From the NCBI GenBank assembly GCA_017615955.1, contig JAFZZD010000577.1:1-8841 (forward strand): a DNA stretch of 8,841 nt, given 5' to 3'. Positions 1-6,944 of this stretch are shown piece after piece. This stretch comes from Victivallales bacterium (GTDB taxonomy: Bacteria; Verrucomicrobiota; Lentisphaeria; Oligosphaerales; Oligosphaeraceae). Both the position numbers and the translations under genes were made by a program. The stretch's first letter is position 1, and every line of letters starts with the position of its first letter. A model generated the notes under the pieces. The model saw only the letters and a list, made by a program, of their open reading frames with translations. It ran no database searches and was not told the origin of the DNA.

Positions 1-70
1 AAAACTAGTTTTGCCCGCGCGGCATAAATGGAAATCTGCGCTGCTTCAGCGCATCTGCAAGGCCATACGT

Positions 71-143
71 AAATCTGTGGCAATCCGTGCAAATCTGTGG
101 ATCAATGAAATCTCTGTGCCTCTGCGTCTCTGCGCCTCTGCGT
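71..143. repeat. Intergenic repeat cluster: 10-bp direct repeat plus 8-bp tandem units
   Basis: AAATCTGTGG occurs at 71-80 and again at 91-100, separated by CAATCCGTGC, which gives a 20-bp period. It is followed by four tandem 8-bp units at 112-143: CTCTGTGC, CTCTGCGT, CTCTGCGC and CTCTGCGT, then TTAAA. From memory, strings of the CTCTGCGT and ATCTGTGG kind recur between genes in many unrelated environmental bacteria; that was not checked here. There is no coding potential across the units. Function is unknown. Confidence 0.75.
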
Positions 144-224
144 TAAACAGGGGTTCTGAATAGCCACGAAAATTCTAAGTCAGGAGTGTTAGCGAGGTAC
201 GCTAAGGCTGTCGCTACTTCCGTT

Positions 225-244
225 CCAGCCCGAGGACGGGCTGG
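225..244 (-). other. Stem-loop abutting the stop codon of the enolase-superfamily gene
   Basis: CCAGCCCG at 225-232 pairs with CGGGCTGG at 237-244 around the tetraloop AGGA (233-236), an 8-bp GC-rich stem. Read on the minus strand it begins at the base right after the TAA stop (247-245). No U-tract follows it (the next bases on the minus strand are AACGGAAG), so it is not a classical intrinsic terminator. It may protect the 3' end of the mRNA or help termination by another route. Confidence 0.5.
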
Positions 245-1558
245 TTACGACCACTGGCGGTCATTGGACCATTCCTTGTCCCATTCAGCGGTGGGTGCCC
301 AAGCCTCTGGGAAGTCAGGATGCAAATTCGCCTTGATGAGTTTTTCATTCAGCGATTCAATGCCCAAGCCTGGCGTATTTGGCACGTCAATGAAGCCGCC
401 ATCGTATTTCAGCGCTGGCTTTACTAAGTCGCCCCACCAGGGCACATCAACGGAATGCAATTCCAGCGACATGAAGTTGCGTGTCGCAGCCGCCACATGC
501 ACTGCTGCCAGGCAGGCGATTGGGCTTTCCGCCATATGCAGGTTCATCTGCACACCATATTCCTCAGCTATGTCGCCGATTTTCTTGGTCTCCAGTATGC
601 CGCCAGCCGTCAGCACATCGGGATGCACAACGGCCAGTGCGCCTGATTCCAGCAGCGGTTTGAAGGATTCCTTGAGGTACATATCCTCGCCAGTACCCAG
701 CGGCACGGTGGTGGCCTCGTGCAGGCGCACCCACTGGTTTGTCATCTGCCAGGGCACTGCGTCCTCCATCCAGGAGAGATTGTATTTTTCAAGCCGCTTT
801 GCCAGTTTGATGCAGTCCTCCAGGGGGATGTGCCCCAGATGGTCGATGGCGATGGGCACTTCATAGCCGACCTCCTTGCGCACGTCCGCCATGTACTTCT
901 CCAGATGGTCCAGCCCCTTCTCTGTCAGGTGAATGCCCGTGAATGGGTGGGCGGTGTTGAACAGGTCGTATGCCGCGCCCCGCATGGCGCTGGGATTGAT
1001 GGAGCCATGGGGCGTCTTGAACACCTGCTTGTATTCCTTCATTGTCTTGAGGAAGCCCAGCGGTGCGCACAGTGCGCCTGGCACGTCCATAAGCAATTCG
1101 ATGCCCAGGTCCATTTTAAGGAATGTGAAGCCGCGTTTCATGCGCTCCTTGAGGGCCTTGCCCATGTCACGCCCGCCGCCTTCGGAATCCGTGTCACAGT
1201 AGCAGCGTATTTTGTCGCGGAACTTGCCGCCCAGCAGTTGCCATACGGGCACGCCCCATGCCTTGCCCGCGATGTCCCAGCAGGCCACTTCGATGCCACA
1301 TACTCCGCCTGCCTGCCGTGAATCGCCGCCAAATTGCTTGATACGGCGGAATATCTTCTCCACATTGCAGGGATTTTCGCCCAGGATGCGGCTTTTCAGC
1401 ATGGCCGCGTATGTGCGGCTGGAGGCGTCCCGCACCTCGCCATAGCCCACAATGCCCTGGTTCGTGTATAGTTTCAGCAGCGTGCAGCGCTTTGGTGCGC
1501 CGTCTATGTCCGCAAAGCGCAGGTCCGTGATCTGCAATGTTTCTGGGTTGATTTTCAT
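245..1558 (-). CDS. Mandelate racemase/muconate lactonizing enzyme family protein (probable acid-sugar dehydratase)
   Basis: This is a 437-residue enolase-superfamily enzyme, expected in the cytoplasm, that should abstract a proton next to a carboxylate with help from Mg2+. The N-terminal capping domain (about 1-125) is followed by the barrel. Visible ligands are D239 (IDHLGH), E265 (WMEDAVP) and E291 (GTGEDMY). The base dyad is D314 (HPDV) with H341 (NLHMAES). Spacings D-E-E-D-H of 26, 26, 23 and 27 equal those of mandelate racemase D195, E221, E247, D270 and H297. The position of the KxK motif reads K148-M-D150, so the second lysine is absent, as in galactonate-type dehydratases. About 60 extra residues lie between K148 and D239. 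I chose the ATG at 1558 over the in-frame GTG at 1564, because GAGGTGA overlaps that GTG and is well spaced for the ATG. It is divergent from the LacI-family gene, which suggests regulation by that sugar sensor. The exact substrate is unknown. Confidence 0.9.
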   Translation of the reverse strand: MKINPETLQITDLRFADIDGAPKRCTLLKLYTNQGIVGYGEVRDASSRTYAAMLKSRILGENPCNVEKIFRRIKQFGGDSRQAGGVCGIEVACWDIAGKAWGVPVWQLLGGKFRDKIRCYCDTDSEGGGRDMGKALKERMKRGFTFLKMDLGIELLMDVPGALCAPLGFLKTMKEYKQVFKTPHGSINPSAMRGAAYDLFNTAHPFTGIHLTEKGLDHLEKYMADVRKEVGYEVPIAIDHLGHIPLEDCIKLAKRLEKYNLSWMEDAVPWQMTNQWVRLHEATTVPLGTGEDMYLKESFKPLLESGALAVVHPDVLTAGGILETKKIGDIAEEYGVQMNLHMAESPIACLAAVHVAAATRNFMSLELHSVDVPWWGDLVKPALKYDGGFIDVPNTPGLGIESLNEKLIKANLHPDFPEAWAPTAEWDKEWSNDRQWS

Positions 1559-1560
1559 TG

Positions 1561-1567
1561 TCACCTC
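1561..1567 (-). promoter_or_regulatory. Shine-Dalgarno sequence that sets the start at 1558
   Basis: On the minus strand GAGGTGA (1567-1561) matches the anti-Shine-Dalgarno complement perfectly over seven bases, with five bases between GAGG and the ATG at 1558-1556. It overlaps the alternative GTG codon at 1564-1562, which argues that the GTG is not the start. Confidence 0.75.
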
Positions 1568-1613
1568 ATTTCGATGCTTGATGATAGTTGAGATTGCTTT
1601 GAGTTTGGTTGAG

Positions 1614-1641
1614 ACTATACCTGCAATTCATAATATTTCCA
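1614..1641 (-). promoter_or_regulatory. Weak candidate promoter for the enolase-superfamily gene
   Basis: On the minus strand TGGAAA (1641-1636; four of six consensus bases) is followed after 16 bp by TATAGT (1619-1614; five of six). That would start transcription about 50 bp before the ATG at 1558. The -35 match is poor, so an activator or a different promoter is possible. Confidence 0.35.
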
Positions 1642-1684
1642 TTAGCTGTGAAAGTTTTTTTCTGTAGAGTGGCAAAATTACCAC

Positions 1685-1712
1685 TTGACAAAATTTCATA
1701 GTTTAGTAGAAT
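1685..1712 (+). promoter_or_regulatory. Sigma70-like promoter for the regulator and downstream genes
   Basis: A perfect TTGACA (1685-1690) and TAGAAT (1707-1712; five of six consensus bases) are separated by 16 bp in AT-rich sequence. Transcription would start near 1719, just before the palindrome at 1729-1746, an arrangement suited to repression by a bound LacI-family protein. Confidence 0.7.
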
Positions 1713-1728
1713 ACAAGCACTTGAAATC

Positions 1729-1746
1729 ATAGCGCACGTGCGCTAT
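1729..1746. promoter_or_regulatory. 18-bp perfect palindrome, probable LacI-family operator
   Basis: ATAGCGCACGTGCGCTAT reads the same on both strands and is centred on CG, the usual form of operators bound by LacI/GalR dimers. It begins about 10 bp downstream of the expected start of transcription and 57 bp before the start codon of the adjacent LacI-family gene. Autorepression is the simplest reading. Control of the divergent enzyme gene would need action over more than 100 bp, for example by looping. Confidence 0.7.
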
Positions 1747-1803
1747 AGGCGAAAACAAGGAAAAAAGACTGGACCTGGAACTGAAAAAACGAAAATGTAG
1801 GCA

Positions 1804-2853
1804 ATGACTATAGCAGAACAAATAGCGAAACAGGTTGGCGTGTGCAGGCAAAGCGTGTCGGCTGTGCTGAATGGCAGCAGGGACAAGGTCAAGCACGAGA
1901 CGCGGGAGATGATTCTTGCCTTGGCGAAGAAGCTGAACTATCTTCCCAATCCCAATGCCAGGTCAATGTCGGGTCATTCCGTGAAGACAATAGGGATTAT
2001 CACGCCATCCTATCCTTCGGTCATTTCCTATTCCCAGGCAATAGCGATGAATCGGGAGATATTAAAGCGCAGATACAAATGCTATATAATATCCCCTTTG
2101 AATCCACCGATGGAGCGGGAGGCCATACTTGAATTCAGCGCGAGAAGGGTTGATGGCATAATCATAAACTCAATTCAGAATCTGATGAACTATGACAATT
2201 GCCCGATCCCCACTGTGGTCGTTGGCGCGAAGAAGGAGGCATTTGAGTTCAGCGTAGATTTCGCGTATGGGATGCAGCTGGCCCTGGAACACTTGCATAG
2301 GACACATGGACATGAGCGCATAGTGTTCCTTTGCAATAGCGTCAGTGGCAACGAGGCGAAATACGAGGCATACAAGGCTTTTGTGGAAAGACATTCACTG
2401 CCCGAGTTTGCGCCACTGGAGGTTTGCAGCCAGGACAATCTGGTGCGTAATGTGAAAAAGCTGCTTAACAGGAGCCATGTGACGGCATTTGCGGGTACAG
2501 GTGACATGGTGGTTGGGCAGTTCGTGAATCTTCTGCACAATATGGGTGTGAGGATTCCAGAGGATGTGGCTGTGACTGGATACGACGCCACATTCCTGTC
2601 CCACGCTGGTGCGCTTCAGCTGTCTGGCGTCGTTCATCCGATAGTTGAGTTGGCGAAGCGTTCAGTTTCGCTGTTGTTTGAGAAGATTGCATCAAAGGAT
2701 TTGTCGAAACGGAAGCCAGTCCTGATTCGACCGACGTTTTTCAAGGGTCAGACTTGCGGGTGCTCTGGACTGCCCCAGAATTGCAGGCTGACTGAACTGC
2801 AGATGGATGCAGTCAGATATGGGAAAGATTACAGCCAATATTTTGAGAATTGA
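1804..2853 (+). CDS. LacI-family transcriptional regulator
   Basis: This 349-residue cytoplasmic sugar-responsive DNA-binding protein has the usual family length. Residues 3-23 form the helix-turn-helix, with recognition-helix residues R15-Q16-S17-V18-S19. The hinge follows at PNPNARSM (48-55), where M55 is the likely minor-groove residue. The periplasmic-binding-protein-like effector domain begins near residue 61 (TIGIITPS) and contains the family signature VRIPEDVAVTGYD. In-frame TAG at 1798 supports the ATG at 1804; the ribosome-binding site is weak. The C-terminal tail is unusual in having C318, C320 and C327 after the last core strand, where many members end in a short ReSt-type sequence. 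It is first in a rightward gene series, and the pseudopilin gene starts 36 bp downstream. It probably binds the palindrome at 1729-1746. The effector is unknown but is likely a sugar released by the encoded hydrolases. Confidence 0.93.
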   Translation: MTIAEQIAKQVGVCRQSVSAVLNGSRDKVKHETREMILALAKKLNYLPNPNARSMSGHSVKTIGIITPSYPSVISYSQAIAMNREILKRRYKCYIISPLNPPMEREAILEFSARRVDGIIINSIQNLMNYDNCPIPTVVVGAKKEAFEFSVDFAYGMQLALEHLHRTHGHERIVFLCNSVSGNEAKYEAYKAFVERHSLPEFAPLEVCSQDNLVRNVKKLLNRSHVTAFAGTGDMVVGQFVNLLHNMGVRIPEDVAVTGYDATFLSHAGALQLSGVVHPIVELAKRSVSLLFEKIASKDLSKRKPVLIRPTFFKGQTCGCSGLPQNCRLTELQMDAVRYGKDYSQYFEN

Positions 2854-2889
2854 CCATAGAAGAAAGAACTAAATCACAAAGAGGACAAC

Positions 2890-3576
2890 ATGAGAAAGAA
2901 AACATTCTCCGCCACCTGCAAAAAGTTGAATTTCACGCTTATTGAGTTGCTGGTTGTCATCGCCATCATTGCCATACTTGCGGCGATGCTGCTGCCAGCG
3001 TTGAGCAAGGCGCGTGCCAAGGCCAGGCAGACATCTTGCCTGTCAAATCTGAAGCAAGTTGGCATTGCCCAGATCACTTATGGGGATGACAATGAAGATT
3101 ATTATCCATGCAATCCAGCCAAGGGTACTGGATGGGATGCCCACTGGCGCAGAACTCTGATAGACAACAAGTACATTGCCGTAGAGGTGATGGCCTGCCC
3201 TGTGATTCTGGCTGAATCCACGTATAGCAGCGGCTGGGCCGGCTGGGGCGGAACCTACTCCGAAAACTGCTGCATATCCAATTTCGGTGACACTTCCATT
3301 GCAAACAACGGATATTTGATCCTGCGCCGAATTGCGGTGAAAACTCCCAGTTCATTCTGCGTTGCCGCAGACGGACAGTTCCGTCAAACATACACCGACA
3401 ACTATTTTGGCTGGAACAGCTCAGATTCACAGGTATGGAACTTCCATGGAGAAACATTGAATGTTCTATGGGGCGACGGCCATGGAGAAAAATTCAAATG
3501 GCTTGGCAATTTTGCGGAGAATTCCATTAGAACCACAGAGCAGCGCACATATTTCTGGTTCGGGAAGAAGATTTAA
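2890..3576 (+). CDS. Pseudopilin-like protein, DUF1559 type with H-x9-DG motif
   Basis: This 228-residue protein has the N-terminus of type IV pilins and type II secretion pseudopilins: a short basic leader, then FTLIELL with the conserved Glu (E19, +5 of the mature protein) and a hydrophobic helix to about residue 37. The predicted prepilin peptidase site is N14/F15, so the usual Gly at -1 is Asn. The next segment ([19 protein letters not shown]) is typical of the many pseudopilins of Planctomycetota and Lentisphaerota. H186 and D196-G197 form the C-terminal H-x9-DG motif. Seven or more cysteines suggest disulfides outside the cytoplasm. The start is supported by GAGGA at 2881-2885. It lies between the regulator and the GH42-like gene, with 36- and 28-bp gaps, consistent with one transcript. 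A role in holding or exporting the hydrolases is inference only. Confidence 0.92.
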   Translation: MRKKTFSATCKKLNFTLIELLVVIAIIAILAAMLLPALSKARAKARQTSCLSNLKQVGIAQITYGDDNEDYYPCNPAKGTGWDAHWRRTLIDNKYIAVEVMACPVILAESTYSSGWAGWGGTYSENCCISNFGDTSIANNGYLILRRIAVKTPSSFCVAADGQFRQTYTDNYFGWNSSDSQVWNFHGETLNVLWGDGHGEKFKWLGNFAENSIRTTEQRTYFWFGKKI

Positions 3577-3594
3577 AACTTCAAATTGAGCAAT

Positions 3595-3599
3595 AGGAG
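3595..3599 (+). promoter_or_regulatory. Ribosome-binding site of the GH42-like gene
   Basis: AGGAG lies five bases before the ATG at 3605. This supports the start that puts the hydrophobic signal peptide at the protein's N-terminus. Confidence 0.75.
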
Positions 3600-3604
3600 A
3601 TGCA

Positions 3605-6600
3605 ATGATACAGACAAAAAATGTGACATTGGCTGCTCTGGTATGCTTTTTGCTGGCGTTGTTCTGCGCTTATGGCGCGGATCTGTTTCCGTCAGGCGGC
3701 ATCAGCATTGACTTTAGCCAATGCCAGTATTCCAAGGCGATAGGCGACAGCGAGCGCCTGGACGCGGATTCGTTCTCGCAGGTAAGGAACAGCCGTTTCA
3801 GCGAGGCTGGGCAGTTCTGGGAAGGCAAGGGTGTGAAGTTCTCCAAGGGCGAGGCACTGCTTGAGAGCGGCTCCGAACTGAAGACTTCGGGCGCAATTGC
3901 CGAGCTTTCGCAGAACACGCATTTCGAGGCGCAGATAGATGTGCAAGGAACAGGAGCGCTGGAGGTCACGCTGGGTTCACTTGACAGTGGAAAGCAGCCA
4001 ACGCGTCCTGAAAAAAGGATGACATTTGAACTCAATGGCGAGAAGCAGTGCCTGAAGTACAAGATTCTTGCATTCCCGAAGACAACGGAGCTTACCATTG
4101 CGCTGCGCCAGCTTTCTGGAAAGGCAAGGGTCACGCGGGCGGACATACTGTCCATGGAATCGCTGAAATGGGTGTCAGTGCGCTGCATGCCAGCAGCGAT
4201 AACGGACAATGTGTTCTGCGTGATGGAGAACAATCCCATTCCCATGTCATTCCAGTACAAGACAGCGCGTCCAGGCAAGGAGAACATTCCCAAGAGCATG
4301 GACTTGATTCTGAAGTATCCCGATGGCTTCACTCTTTGGCCTGGATATGGCATAGCCAAGGTGTCCGACACGTTGGAGGATGGCGTCAGGACAGCCAGAT
4401 TCCGTTTCAGGGCGAATGCCATTCCTGGGCAGTATCTTGCTCATCATACCTGCAATGTGCTGGCAGGCTGTAGCCTAAAGGCGTCAGACAGGCTTTATCC
4501 CATGAGCTATCACCTGGAATATTCGGGCGTGAGGACAGAGCCGTATGCCATGAATCTGAAGGTGATTCCTGGCTTCAAGGGCAATACGCCGAAGCTGTTC
4601 AACACGGGCCTCAGATCAGCCAACGAAATACTCTTTGCAAAAGGAAAGGGTATGGAGGAATTGGCGGATACAATCAAGAACCTGGGCTTCAACCAGATAC
4701 ACCACAACACCCACGAGAACGCCCGTGATTTATCTGACGTGCTTCAGAGCAAGGGCATCGGCACCACGGTCTGGGACTATTTCTTCATCAATGGCTATAT
4801 CCTTGGCTTCAATCAGGCGGCAATGCCCGATGATGTGAAATTCATCGGCAAGGACGGCAAGCCCATAAGATTCAATTCCTGGCATTGCTATATGTGTCCT
4901 GTCGCGGCCTATACCCGCTCGGAATTCTTCAACAAGAATTTTCTGGAGTACCTGGGCGAAAAGTCCAAAAAGTACAATTTCGGCACCTTCTTCAGCCAGA
5001 ATTGGGAGCCATTTGAATTTGATGACAAGGGCTGCTTCTGCGAACGCTGCCGTGAGGAGTTCGTGCGCTACAGCGGTCTGCCGCGTGAGACTGTTCTGAA
5101 AGCATGGCCGAATGAGATGACTGGCAAGTACCGCAAGACCTGGGTGAAATTCAGGTCATGGCAGCACGCCAAATTGGTGGAGGCGATACTGGACGGAATG
5201 CGTGAGCTCAGCCAAAAATACAAGCGGGAATTCGTGTTCTGCCCTGGCATAGGAGTAGGCGATGTGTTTGGCTTCAGCAGCTTCTACGAGCAGTACACTG
5301 TTCGTGACTACATCGACAAACTGGATTGGCTGGAGCCATGGGGTCCCTACATTTTCCACAACGCAAGCAAGCCCTACACCTACAACATCGCCGTCAACTA
5401 TGGCGTTTACCGCACTGGCCGCATGGTCAAGGAGGAGATAAAGAAGCTGTGCGCCAAGGGCAAGACGCCTAAACTGGAGGCTTTGCCTCATGGATACCAG
5501 TGCACGACCTGGGTGACGGAGCCAGAGGCCACCGCATACGAGACCGCATCCTATTTCCTCAACCGCTACGAATCCTCGCATCTATACAAGATCTGCGGGT
5601 TGGACGGGCGCTACTGGCGGGCATTGGGAGAGCTCAACAACGCCATTTCATACGTGGAGCAGTTTGTCGCCCAGGGCGAGAAACTGAACAATGTGACAAT
5701 GACGCTGGCATCGCCCTGCCCATATCCCATGGCGATGTATGACGCCAATAATCCCACGCTGGCCAGACATGCAGAGGAAATGCGCAGGGAATTGCCCGTG
5801 ACGGTGGATGCCTTCAAGCTGAATGGGAGTGTGATGCTGGCTCTGGGCAATGCCTGGCAGAGGGGCGAGGCGTTTGCGAAGGTGTCTGTGCCTGGCCTGG
5901 CAAAAGGCGTCAAGTACGCTGTTTACATTCCTGACCGCAAGGTGACGCTGTCCAAGGATTACACGGCGGAGGAGCTTGCCAATGGCGTGCTTCTGCACGT
6001 TAGGGCGTTTGGCTTCTGCTTCTATGTCGTGGAGCCAACCGAGGCCTCCAAGGACTATGGCACGGTTGCTGGCCGCGACGCGCTTTCCAGGCTGTTGGCT
6101 GACAGGCTGCCTTCCATCAGGACCAAATATTCCGAGGACCGCGCATACGCGGCTGATTTTGTGCACGTGACGACGTATGACTTTGGCCAGGCGCCTGCGT
6201 TAAACGCGGGCAATGTTGCTGTCAAGCCAAAGAGAAATCTGAGCGATTCAATTCTGCTGGTGAAGACGCCATATTATGCATGCGACCTGGATATGGGAAA
6301 TGGCGGCGGTGTCACGAACTTCACTGTGAAGGGCAAGACGCTGGTGGATGACAAGAGCGCCATGCTCAGGGACGGCTTCGTTTCGCCGTCATTGCTGCTT
6401 AATCGTGCCTACAACTTTGTCGCATGGGAGGCCACGGAGGCGGGTGCCGCAGTTACGCTTAAGTACAAGCTGGGTGCAAAGGATGTGGCGGCATTGAAGG
6501 GGCTGTCTGTGGTGAAGCGCTATGTCTTCGGAGAAAAATCGATTACGCTCCACACCGAGCTTAAGAACGAGGGCAAGACCCCCATCGTGTTCTCCTACCG

Positions 6601-6934
6601 TTCCCACAATGTGCCCAGCCTGTTCACGAAAGAGGGGTCGCTGACGTTTGAGGGCGGTGAAAAGCTGACGCGAAGCGGGAGCGAGCTTTTCCACCAGGCG
6701 CCTGGCTATACCAGCACCTGCTATGGCGCGAAGGCGGGTGTTGAATGCCGTGCCTCAAGTGCTGTGTTCCAAGGAAACGGCGGCATCTTGAAACTGGGCT
6801 GGAAGATTCCGAATTTCATAGGCGTGTATCGTTGGGATGCTCCCAAGTCAGTCGTTTCCAGCTTTGAGATTGCCAGCGGATTCATCACGCTTCAGGCAGG
6901 GCAGAAAATCCAATTTGAATTCAGAATGCAGTAA
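3605..6934 (+). CDS. Large secreted protein with GH42-like glycoside hydrolase barrel
   Basis: This 1109-residue protein begins with a signal peptide (hydrophobic 8-22, likely cleavage after AYGA or AYG near residue 25), so it should act outside the cytoplasm. Residues 25 to about 320 look like two beta-sandwich regions. A TIM-barrel domain follows (about 325-690), then further beta-rich regions to the C-terminus. In the barrel, C431 and C477-F-C479-E-R-C482 match the zinc site of GH42 beta-galactosidases (Thermus A4 enzyme C106, C150, C152 and C155). E468 (QNWEP) lies nine residues before the first cysteine of the cluster, exactly where the A4 acid/base E141 lies. E625 (KLEALPHG) is a candidate nucleophile. 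The family is normally about 650-700 residues, so this is much longer. Substrate is unknown; beta-galactoside activity should not be assumed. It could also belong to a related unnamed clan GH-A family. Confidence 0.82.
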   Translation: MIQTKNVTLAALVCFLLALFCAYGADLFPSGGISIDFSQCQYSKAIGDSERLDADSFSQVRNSRFSEAGQFWEGKGVKFSKGEALLESGSELKTSGAIAELSQNTHFEAQIDVQGTGALEVTLGSLDSGKQPTRPEKRMTFELNGEKQCLKYKILAFPKTTELTIALRQLSGKARVTRADILSMESLKWVSVRCMPAAITDNVFCVMENNPIPMSFQYKTARPGKENIPKSMDLILKYPDGFTLWPGYGIAKVSDTLEDGVRTARFRFRANAIPGQYLAHHTCNVLAGCSLKASDRLYPMSYHLEYSGVRTEPYAMNLKVIPGFKGNTPKLFNTGLRSANEILFAKGKGMEELADTIKNLGFNQIHHNTHENARDLSDVLQSKGIGTTVWDYFFINGYILGFNQAAMPDDVKFIGKDGKPIRFNSWHCYMCPVAAYTRSEFFNKNFLEYLGEKSKKYNFGTFFSQNWEPFEFDDKGCFCERCREEFVRYSGLPRETVLKAWPNEMTGKYRKTWVKFRSWQHAKLVEAILDGMRELSQKYKREFVFCPGIGVGDVFGFSSFYEQYTVRDYIDKLDWLEPWGPYIFHNASKPYTYNIAVNYGVYRTGRMVKEEIKKLCAKGKTPKLEALPHGYQCTTWVTEPEATAYETASYFLNRYESSHLYKICGLDGRYWRALGELNNAISYVEQFVAQGEKLNNVTMTLASPCPYPMAMYDANNPTLARHAEEMRRELPVTVDAFKLNGSVMLALGNAWQRGEAFAKVSVPGLAKGVKYAVYIPDRKVTLSKDYTAEELANGVLLHVRAFGFCFYVVEPTEASKDYGTVAGRDALSRLLADRLPSIRTKYSEDRAYAADFVHVTTYDFGQAPALNAGNVAVKPKRNLSDSILLVKTPYYACDLDMGNGGGVTNFTVKGKTLVDDKSAMLRDGFVSPSLLLNRAYNFVAWEATEAGAAVTLKYKLGAKDVAALKGLSVVKRYVFGEKSITLHTELKNEGKTPIVFSYRSHNVPSLFTKEGSLTFEGGEKLTRSGSELFHQAPGYTSTCYGAKAGVECRASSAVFQGNGGILKLGWKIPNFIGVYRWDAPKSVVSSFEIASGFITLQAGQKIQFEFRMQ

Positions 6935-6944
6935 GGTAATTTAT

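Larger units (their letters stand above)
1..244. other. Non-coding region with hairpins and short repeats
   Basis: I see no convincing gene here. The stretch holds a 12-bp perfect palindrome at the left edge (1-12, AAAACTAGTTTT), a 7-bp stem with a 3-nt loop at 37-53, a repeat cluster at 71-143, a 6-bp stem with a 5-nt loop at 189-205, and an 8-bp stem with a tetraloop at 225-244. It lies downstream of the minus-strand enzyme gene ending at 245, so it is that gene's 3' flank. What lies to its left is outside the window. An ORF beginning at 186 on the plus strand is antisense to the enzyme gene and is not credible. Confidence 0.7.
1559..1803. promoter_or_regulatory. Divergent intergenic control region
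   Basis: This 245-bp AT-richer stretch separates the minus-strand enzyme gene from the plus-strand regulator gene. It contains a rightward sigma70-like promoter (1685-1712), an 18-bp palindrome (1729-1746), a weaker leftward promoter candidate (1614-1641), a 5-bp inverted repeat AGTGG/CCACT (1668-1672 and 1681-1685) touching the rightward -35 element, and two GTTGAGA copies 21 bp apart (1587-1593 and 1608-1614) in the leader of the enzyme gene. There is no plausible gene inside it. Confidence 0.75.

Noticed and set aside
206..214. GGCTGTCGC shared between 206-214 and the hairpin tip at 6987-6995 as evidence of a repeat family
   Set aside because: A nine-base match between two places in a window this size is expected many times by chance, and the flanking sequences do not align.
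186..866. 226-codon plus-strand ORF antisense to the enolase-superfamily gene
   Set aside because: The opposite strand carries every metal ligand and catalytic residue of a known family at exact spacing. The plus-strand translation is low-complexity Ser/Cys-rich with no recognisable motif.
1063..1070. GTGCGCAC palindrome as a second operator for the LacI-family regulator
   Set aside because: Only the central eight bases form a palindrome, its centre differs from that of the 18-bp site, and it is in the middle of a coding region. Chance is sufficient.
1562..1564. GTG as start codon of the enolase-superfamily gene
   Set aside because: It lies inside the Shine-Dalgarno sequence GAGGTGA, which is properly spaced for the ATG at 1558. 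It has no good ribosome-binding site of its own.
3670..4422. 250-codon minus-strand ORF inside the GH42-like gene
   Set aside because: It is a shadow of a long, domain-bearing plus-strand gene that has a signal peptide and a ribosome-binding site. The minus-strand product shows no motifs.
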